A stretch of DNA of 64,000 nucleotides from an uncultured Oscillospiraceae bacterium. Its GTDB lineage: Bacteria; Bacillota; Clostridia; Oscillospirales; Oscillospiraceae. The position numbers and the translations under genes were made by a program. Of the stretch, positions 58,535 through 64,000 are shown one piece after another; within the stretch, counting starts at the first letter, position 1, and the number at the start of each line of letters is the position of its first letter. The stretch spans positions 1-64,000 of the forward strand of contig CAJTYO010000003.1 in NCBI GenBank assembly GCA_910584045.1, written 5' to 3'. Under the pieces are notes generated by a model. That model was not told the origin of the DNA, made no database searches, and was given only the letters and a program-made list of their open reading frames with translations.

Positions 58535-60835
58535 TTAATACAGCTTGCTGATCAGCCGGTCGATTTCACGAACACACCGCTCCGCGTCCTCTCCCGCGTG
58601 GCCCTCCATACACAGCCGGGCGATCTCCCGATGGAGAGGGCTGTCCGGATCGTAGGACGGCAGGCGAAGGCGCTCCAGCACATGGGCGGAAATGCTGGTG
58701 GGATTCATGTATGCCCGCACGCAGCGGGCGACGGGGGTGGAGGAAAGCAGACCGCACAAGTAGTACGCCTCCTCCCGGCAGTCTGTAGCCACGTACATCA
58801 CCTTCTCGTTGGGCAGCAGCAGTTTTCGGCCCAGATAGGGGTCGTCTACCGCGCCGATGACGGCGCAGACAAACTCCGTGGCGATATACTTCCACACCAC
58901 CTTCCAGGGGGCGAAGGTGTAGGGTCCCACCCGCAGTACTGCATGGAAGGCCTCCCGCTGGATGGCCCGCTCCCATCCGGCAAAGCCCTTCCGCTGGTCC
59001 AGAATCTCTCGGAAGAAGGACAGATAGGCGGCGGTCCTGGGGCACTGCAAGGTCAGCTCCTCCCAGGGTATCGGGCGCTGCCGGGTCCGGGCGGTGTGAG
59101 GACAGAGGAGGTACGCGTCCCATCCGGTCCGCCAGCGGCGGATGCCCCCGCCCTTCAGCATGGGGTAAAGATAGGCGGGCTCCAGCTCTGTCTCCACCTG
59201 CTCCGTCTTCCGCTTGGCCCGGGCCTGGATATTGGAGACACGAACCAGATCCTTCTCCGCGCCGCAGACCTCCAGCCAGTACACCGCATTGGCCCCGCCG
59301 GTAAAAACGCCGGTCCGGGCCCGGTAGGAATTGCTCCCCAGTACACGGCTAAGACCCTCCAGCTCCTCCGCAGGAGCGGTGAGCCAGGGGGAGGCCGGGT
59401 CTGAAGACGAGGCGGGCGCAGCCCGCTGCTCCCGCCTCTCTGCCCGGGTCAGGGCCTGGGGCAGAGAGGCTCCGGGGTCCACCGGGCCGCGCCCTGTCTT
59501 CTCCCACAGAGTGTAGGGCACGGGATAGACCGTATCCTCCCCCTTTCGGGCAAAGAACAGAGACGCCCCCGCCGCTGCGCCGTCGAAAACCTTCAGCCCC
59601 GACAGGTCCTCCACCCCCAGAACCCGGATGCCGCGGCCGTCCGGCAGGCGGAAGCGGCGGAAGCCCGCCCCGTTTCGTGCAGATTTGAACAGCCCCTGCC
59701 GCAGGACAAAGGCCAGCGTCCCCCCTTCCGCCACCAGGCGGTCCATTACCGTGCAGGTTATCAGTGCGGAGATATCCTCCTTCAGAAAGCTCAACGACGG
59801 CCCCTTTGCGTCCACCAGGCCGTAGGCCGCCCACAGGTGCTGGCTCCGGGCGCGGTAGGCCAGGGGCAGGTACTCCCAGTTCACCCAGGGCGGGTTGCCC
59901 ACCGCCAAGTCCGCCCGAGAAACGTCCTCCGGCAGCGCCAACGCGTCCGAGCGGTATACCGGCAGTTCCACCGGCCCGCCCTCCTTTTCCAGCAGATCCA
60001 ATACCGCCAACAGACAGTTGGTCCGGGCCGCCAGCACCGCCAGTGGGTTGATGTCATAGCCCCGCACCGTGGACAGCAGCTGTCCGGGGGGGCAGCCCGC
60101 CCGGCGCTTCCGAGCCAAAGCCTGGACCAGGAAGGTTCCGGAGCCGCAGGCTGGGTCCGCAATACGCAGTGCCTCCTCCCCCCGGCCGTCCAGAGTCAGG
60201 GCTCGCTCCAGCGTGTACTCCGCCAGCCAGTCGGGGGTGTTGTACTCCCCCAGGGCATGGCGCAGCTGGGCGGGGATCAGGACCTCATACAGACGCTTCA
60301 CATCGTCTCTCTCCGGCGGAACGGGCACGGCCTCTCGAACGTACCGGGACACCTGGTCTGAGGCGGCCGCCAGCACCTGGTCCATCCTCCGCTCCTCCGC
60401 TGGCCAGACGTACCAATCCTCCTCGCAGTAGTTGATCACTCCCCGCTCCCGGGCGAAGGTCCCCCTGAGGACGCCCTCCCGATCTCGGAGGTCTGCCCCC
60501 AGTGCGGCGGCGGCGGCCACCTTGACCAGGATGCTGAAGTAGGTCTGAATGGCGAAGACCAGCTTCTGCATCCGCATCTCCCACCCCGCCTCCGGCCCTG
60601 GGTCCAGGCCACAGGAGCGCAGCAGGGCCGCCGGGTCCAGCCGCTTGTGAGCGGAGAGGGATATCTCGCCATAAATTACCCGGAAGTCCTCCCGCCAGAG
60701 CTCCAGCCGCGCCGCCGTTCCAGCGGAGGGTCGGTCCAGGCAGGCGGCAATCCGGCCGATGCATCCCTCCGTCTCCCGCCGGAGGGATGACTTGGGATCG
60801 CTCATATCCCGGCAGAACCGGTGCAGGTCCAGCAT
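58535..60835 (-). CDS. Solitary N6-adenine DNA methyltransferase
   Basis: A 766-residue Eco57I/N6-methylase-type enzyme. LGEYNTPDWLAEYTLERAL precedes SAM-binding motif I (ADPACGSGTFLVQAL), and catalytic motif IV is NPPW (VGNPPWVNW), which marks adenine N6 methylation. A C-terminal target-recognition region follows (about 480-766). No PD-(D/E)xK nuclease motif is evident and no restriction gene is adjacent. Its ATG (60835) lies nine bases after the anti-sigma stop, with AGGGGG as SD, so it belongs to the ECF operon upstream. Confidence 0.85.
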   Translation of the reverse strand: MLDLHRFCRDMSDPKSSLRRETEGCIGRIAACLDRPSAGTAARLELWREDFRVIYGEISLSAHKRLDPAALLRSCGLDPGPEAGWEMRMQKLVFAIQTYFSILVKVAAAAALGADLRDREGVLRGTFARERGVINYCEEDWYVWPAEERRMDQVLAAASDQVSRYVREAVPVPPERDDVKRLYEVLIPAQLRHALGEYNTPDWLAEYTLERALTLDGRGEEALRIADPACGSGTFLVQALARKRRAGCPPGQLLSTVRGYDINPLAVLAARTNCLLAVLDLLEKEGGPVELPVYRSDALALPEDVSRADLAVGNPPWVNWEYLPLAYRARSQHLWAAYGLVDAKGPSLSFLKEDISALITCTVMDRLVAEGGTLAFVLRQGLFKSARNGAGFRRFRLPDGRGIRVLGVEDLSGLKVFDGAAAGASLFFARKGEDTVYPVPYTLWEKTGRGPVDPGASLPQALTRAERREQRAAPASSSDPASPWLTAPAEELEGLSRVLGSNSYRARTGVFTGGANAVYWLEVCGAEKDLVRVSNIQARAKRKTEQVETELEPAYLYPMLKGGGIRRWRTGWDAYLLCPHTARTRQRPIPWEELTLQCPRTAAYLSFFREILDQRKGFAGWERAIQREAFHAVLRVGPYTFAPWKVVWKYIATEFVCAVIGAVDDPYLGRKLLLPNEKVMYVATDCREEAYYLCGLLSSTPVARCVRAYMNPTSISAHVLERLRLPSYDPDSPLHREIARLCMEGHAGEDAERCVREIDRLISKLY

Positions 60836-60844
60836 GGCCGCCCC

Positions 60845-61405
60845 CTATTCCTCTTCCCGCCGCTCAATGGCCGCAGCGTCCGTAATGCAGGGCGGATCGC
60901 CCTCCCGAATCCGGCTGTCGCAGATGATACGGACTTCGTCTCCAACAGCCAGCTCCGGCAGCTCCAGCCCCTCCGTGAGTACGGTGAGCAGTCCATTCTC
61001 GGTCTCCACCAGCAGAGATGCCTCCCTAATCTCCACCACCTCGGCCTCGAGCTGCCAGCGCTCCGCCTGTCCATAGCTGCCCTCCGGGCTCTCGGCGGGC
61101 GCGTCCGGCTCCTGGACGGACTGATCCAGCTCCGGGAGGGCCTCGCCCAGCGCAGAACCGTCTCCGGGGGCGCAGCTGTCCGCCAATGCGGGCGGCACCG
61201 AGCCGTTGTCCGGGGCCGCGCCGCCGCAGCCCCGGGGCAGAGTCAGTAGGCTTAGCGAGGCGATCAGCATCAGACATGCCGCCAGACTTCCGAATTTTTT
61301 CCAGGTCCCTCTCCGCTTGTGGAAGCGATAGTCCTGTGCCTCCTCCACCAGGTCCTCCCGGAGGTTTGTGACGGCATCAAAAAATATCTCCGCTTTCGGG
61401 TTCAT
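60845..61405 (-). CDS. Putative membrane anti-sigma factor
   Basis: A 186-residue protein. Residues 1-37 are cytoplasmic and charged (FFDAVTNLREDLVEEAQDYRFHKRRG), one TM lies near 38-57, and the outer part has a Pro/Asp-rich linker and a small beta domain (EAEVVEIREASLLVETENGLLTVL). It overlaps the ECF sigma stop by four bases, the usual layout for a sigma/anti-sigma pair. No zinc-binding HxxxCxxC motif is present. The function is inferred from layout. Confidence 0.65.
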   Translation of the reverse strand: MNPKAEIFFDAVTNLREDLVEEAQDYRFHKRRGTWKKFGSLAACLMLIASLSLLTLPRGCGGAAPDNGSVPPALADSCAPGDGSALGEALPELDQSVQEPDAPAESPEGSYGQAERWQLEAEVVEIREASLLVETENGLLTVLTEGLELPELAVGDEVRIICDSRIREGDPPCITDAAAIERREEE

Positions 61406-61959
61406 ACGCCGATCCCCTCCTTCTCCAGCGTCTGCCGAAGCCTCTCCCGCAGGCGCAGCAGGCGCTTTGTCAGCGCGTTGGGCCGCACGCCCAGCTCCCC
61501 GGCCAAGGTCTTCACATCATCCCCGTTCCAGTACCGGCGCACAAAGAGCGCCCTATCCTCCCGGTCCAGGCCGTCCAGCCACCGGCTGATAAACCCGCCC
61601 AGCTCTACCGCCTCCACCGCCCGCTGGACGCTCTCCGGCGCGGGGACGCAGTCGCCCAGCTCGCTGAGGAGGACCTCGGCCCCAGCGAAGCGCTTCTGGG
61701 AGTGGGCGGCGCGGTAGCGGCTGATGGACAGATTGCGCAGGATAGTTCCCAAATAGGCCCGCAGGCTCGCAGGGCGCTGGGGCGGCATCGTGTCCCAGCA
61801 GCGGCCATAGGCGTCGCTGACACACTCCTCACTGTCCTGAAAGCTGTGCAGAATATTCATGGCCAGCCGGTGGCAGAAGCCGCCATACTTTACGTCGGTC
61901 TCCCGGATGGCCGCCTCGTCCCGCTGCCAATACAGCTCGATGATCCGAACATCCTCCAC
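61402..61959 (-). CDS. Second ECF-type sigma factor
   Basis: A 185-residue sigma-70 family member. Region 2 (FQDSEECVSDAYGRCWDTMPPQ) and region 4 (GDDVKTLAGELGVRPNALTKRLLRLRERL) are visible. GTG 61959 with GGAGGGG upstream is the start; the longer reading runs through the promoter and was rejected. It heads an operon with an anti-sigma and a DNA methyltransferase, and is divergent from proB. Confidence 0.85.
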   Translation of the reverse strand: MEDVRIIELYWQRDEAAIRETDVKYGGFCHRLAMNILHSFQDSEECVSDAYGRCWDTMPPQRPASLRAYLGTILRNLSISRYRAAHSQKRFAGAEVLLSELGDCVPAPESVQRAVEAVELGGFISRWLDGLDREDRALFVRRYWNGDDVKTLAGELGVRPNALTKRLLRLRERLRQTLEKEGIGV

Positions 61960-62029
61960 TGGGGCACCCCTCCTTTTGCGGCCTCTCGCTACATCCTGTA
62001 TGACGCAAATGGACCGAAAATATGCCCTC

Positions 62030-62058
62030 AGTATAGCAGAAACTGTGGGGAATGTCGA
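62030..62058 (-). promoter_or_regulatory. Sigma-A type promoter of the second ECF operon
   Basis: TCGACA (62053-62058) and TATACT (62030-62035) on the minus strand, 17 bases apart. Its -35 abuts the -35 of the divergent proB promoter. Confidence 0.65.
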
Positions 62059-62087
62059 TTTCAATTTTTGCCCGCCTATGATATACT
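62059..62087 (+). promoter_or_regulatory. Sigma-A type promoter of proBA
   Basis: TTTCAA (62059-62064) and TATACT (62082-62087) are 17 bases apart, 32 bases before the start of proB. Confidence 0.65.
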
Positions 62088-62119
62088 GAAGTATATTCAT
62101 ACACAGGGGGCGAAACTTT

Positions 62120-62896
62120 ATGAGAATTGTGGTCAAGCTGGGCACCTCCACCCTCACCCACGCCACCGGGAAGCTGAACATCCGCCGGGTGGAGCTGCTG
62201 TGCAAGGTGATGAGCGACCTAAAGAACGCGGGACACGAGCTGGTGCTGGTTTCCTCGGGGGCCATCGCCATGGGAGTTGGTAAGATGAGCCTGTCCCGGA
62301 AGCCGTCGGACATCCCCACCAAGCAGGCGCTGGCCGCCGTTGGCCAGTGCGAGCTGATGTATATTTACGACAAACTCTTCTCCGAGTACCACCACACCGT
62401 GGCCCAGATCCTGCTGACGGGGGCCGATGTGGAGGACCCCCGGCGGCGGGAAAATTTCCACAACACCCTGTTCCGCCTCCTGGAGCTGGGAGCCCTGCCG
62501 GTGATCAACGAAAACGACACCGTGGCCACCAGCGAGATTGCCGTGGGCGACAACGACACCCTGGGGGCCATCGCGGCGGTCAACGTGCAGGCGGACCTGC
62601 TGGTGCTCATGAGCGACATTGAGGGGCTATATACCGCCGACCCCCGGAAGGACCCCTCAGCGGAGCTGATCCGGGAGGTCCGGTCCCTGACGCCGGAGAT
62701 TCTGGCCCTGGCGGAGGGCGCAGGCAGCGAACTGGGCACGGGCGGCATGGTCACCAAACTGCGGGCCGCCGGGATGTGCATGGAGGCGGGCTGCGATATG
62801 ATCATCACTAACGGGCAGCGGCCCGAGGACCTGTACCGCATCGCCTCGGGCGAGGCCGTGGGTACGCGCTTTTTCGGAAGGAGGGAGGAGGCATGA
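62120..62896 (+). CDS. proB: Glutamate 5-kinase ProB, short form
   Basis: A 258-residue kinase catalysing the first step of proline synthesis. VKLGTSTLT, VSSGAIAMGVGKM and INENDTVATSEIAVGDNDTLGA are the amino-acid-kinase motifs. Escherichia coli ProB has 367 residues; the C-terminal PUA domain is absent here, as in many Firmicutes. It overlaps proA by four bases (ATGA). Confidence 0.95.
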   Translation: MRIVVKLGTSTLTHATGKLNIRRVELLCKVMSDLKNAGHELVLVSSGAIAMGVGKMSLSRKPSDIPTKQALAAVGQCELMYIYDKLFSEYHHTVAQILLTGADVEDPRRRENFHNTLFRLLELGALPVINENDTVATSEIAVGDNDTLGAIAAVNVQADLLVLMSDIEGLYTADPRKDPSAELIREVRSLTPEILALAEGAGSELGTGGMVTKLRAAGMCMEAGCDMIITNGQRPEDLYRIASGEAVGTRFFGRREEA

Positions 62897-64000
62897 TGAC
62901 GACACAGGAGATTCTGCGCGATGCGCGCACAGCCCGCACCGCCCTGCAGCGGGCGGATACGGAGAAAAAGAACGCCGCCCTGACAGCCATGGCGGACCGT
63001 CTGTGGGCGGACCGTGCAGCCATTCTGGCAGCTAATACCCAGGACATGGAGGCCGCCAGGCGCCGTATCAGCGAGGTGATGCTGGACCGGCTTGCACTGA
63101 CGGAGGAGCGGATCGCCGGCATGGCGGAGGGCGTGCGGCAGGTGGCCGCCCTGCCAGATCCGGCGGGGCGGGTGCTGCGCACCGTGGAGCGCCCCAACGG
63201 CATCGTCATCCGGAAGGTCTCTGTCCCCATGGGCGTGGTCGCCATTATCTATGAGAGCCGCCCCAACGTCACCTCTGACGCCGCCGCCCTGGCGCTGAAA
63301 AGCGGCAATGTATGCGTTCTGCGAGGCGGCAAAGAGGCATTCCGCTCCGCCAACGCCATTGTGGAGGCCCTGCGGGAGGGACTGGCGCTGGCTGGGCTGC
63401 CCCGCGAGGCAGTCAGCCTGGTCCAGGACACCTCCCGGCAGTCCGCCCACGAGCTGATGACCGCCGTGGGCCTGGTGGATCTGCTGATCCCCCGGGGCGG
63501 CGCGGGACTGATCCGCTCCTGCGTGGAGAGCGCCCGGGTGCCCTGCATCCAGACCGGCACGGGCATCTGCCACGTGTATGTGGATAAGGACGCGGACCTG
63601 GATATGGCCCTGGACATCATCGACAACGCTAAGACCAGCCGGCCCAGCGTGTGCAACGCAGAGGAGGTATGCCTGGTCCACCGGGATGTTGCGGAACAGT
63701 TCCTGCCCCTGCTGCGCCGCCGTCTGGTGGAGGATCGGGCGTCGAAAGGCATGGAGCCGGTGGAGCTGCGCCTGGACCGCCGGGCGGCCGCCGTCGTCGA
63801 CGGCACGGCGGCGGGGCAGACGGACTTCGATACGGAGTTTCTGGACTACATTCTGGCCGTAGGAGTGGTGGATAGCCCGGAGGATGCTGCGGCGCACATC
63901 GCCGCCCACTCCACCGGTCACAGTGACTGCATCGTCACCAACAGCAGAGAGACGGCCGAGACTTTCATAGCTCTGGTGGACAGCGCGGCAGTATATTGGA
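62893..64000 (+). CDS. proA: Gamma-glutamyl phosphate reductase ProA, partial at the 3' end
   Basis: About 369 residues are visible and the gene continues past 64000. It reduces gamma-glutamyl phosphate in proline synthesis. Family motifs include VPMGVVAIIYESRPNVTSDAAALALKSGN, LIPRGGAGLI and the catalytic Cys in RPSVCNAEEVCLVH. ATG 62893 overlaps the proB stop; GGAGG lies just upstream. The product acts with ProB in the same pathway and possibly the same complex. Confidence 0.96.
   Translation, partial: MMTTQEILRDARTARTALQRADTEKKNAALTAMADRLWADRAAILAANTQDMEAARRRISEVMLDRLALTEERIAGMAEGVRQVAALPDPAGRVLRTVERPNGIVIRKVSVPMGVVAIIYESRPNVTSDAAALALKSGNVCVLRGGKEAFRSANAIVEALREGLALAGLPREAVSLVQDTSRQSAHELMTAVGLVDLLIPRGGAGLIRSCVESARVPCIQTGTGICHVYVDKDADLDMALDIIDNAKTSRPSVCNAEEVCLVHRDVAEQFLPLLRRRLVEDRASKGMEPVELRLDRRAAAVVDGTAAGQTDFDTEFLDYILAVGVVDSPEDAAAHIAAHSTGHSDCIVTNSRETAETFIALVDSAAVYW

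Noticed and set aside
58535..60835. A type IIG restriction-modification enzyme
   Set aside because: No nuclease motif could be seen in the N-terminal region and no restriction partner is adjacent; only methylase motifs are clear.
61960..62322. An N-terminal extension of the second ECF sigma factor
   Set aside because: The longer frame crosses both divergent promoters and the proB start; GTG 61959 has a strong SD.

Overview
The window is high-GC DNA from a motile, anaerobic Firmicute. The best guess is a flagellated member of the Oscillospiraceae/Ruminococcaceae (Clostridia). This rests on the Gram-positive flagellar gene set (FliY instead of FliN, CheC/CheD/CheV, FliW-CsrA, YviE- and YjfB-type proteins, IreB, RsiV), strong Shine-Dalgarno sites and GC-rich coding sequence. 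No tRNA, rRNA, insertion sequence, prophage or CRISPR array was recognised.

Layout. 1-2612: envelope and nucleotide genes on the minus strand (partial PlsC-like acyltransferase, GT4 glycosyltransferase, dCMP deaminase). 3139-12689: a late flagellar group on the minus strand, read fliD-fliS-(FliT-like)-ftsE-like-mcp-ftsA-like-lipoprotein-yjfB, behind a good sigma-D type promoter. 12835-14570: a plus-strand island of a ParA ATPase and a ComFB-domain protein with a long Glu-Pro repeat. 14615-42590: the main fla/che operon on the minus strand, read from flgB at 42590 through flgC, fliEFGHIJ, an unknown gene, fliK, flgD, a TIGR02530-type gene, flgE, flbD, motAB, fliM, fliY, cheY, fliOPQR, flhB, flhA, fliA/sigD, two flgG-family rod genes, cheC, cheD, cheV and an EAL-HDOD gene. 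Two sigma-A type promoters lie upstream of flgB. 42975-49025: a second minus-strand operon flgM-flgN-flgK-flgL-yviE-fliW-csrA with a sigma-D type promoter and a terminator. 49325-49981: a PilZ protein on the plus strand.

50061-64000: mixed chromosomal genes. These are a large membrane protein, clpC, a 56-residue membrane protein, a candidate structured RNA, rpsR-ssb-rpsF, ireB, a SigV/RsiV-like pair, a second ECF sigma/anti-sigma pair coupled to a solitary N6-adenine DNA methyltransferase, and proBA (proA runs off the end).

How it works together. The early operon builds the rod, hook, motor and export apparatus and makes sigma-D. FlgM, FlgN, HAP1-3 and FliS are late functions under sigma-D type promoters, and FliW-CsrA should control flagellin translation. 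CheC, CheD, CheV, CheY and FliY form the adaptation and phosphatase side of chemotaxis. cheA, cheB, cheR, a stand-alone cheW, flagellin, fliL and flhF/flhG are not in the window. Several second-messenger type domains (PilZ, degenerate EAL-HDOD, ComFB) sit inside or beside the cluster.

The most unusual points are the ParA-ComFB island sharing an overlapping divergent promoter with fliD, a FliY whose linker carries two copies of a CheY-docking-like motif, FtsA- and FtsE-like proteins in a late flagellar transcript, very enlarged FliD, FlgK and FlgL, a multi-branched RNA candidate near 55 kb, and a DNA methyltransferase tied to a sigma/anti-sigma operon.
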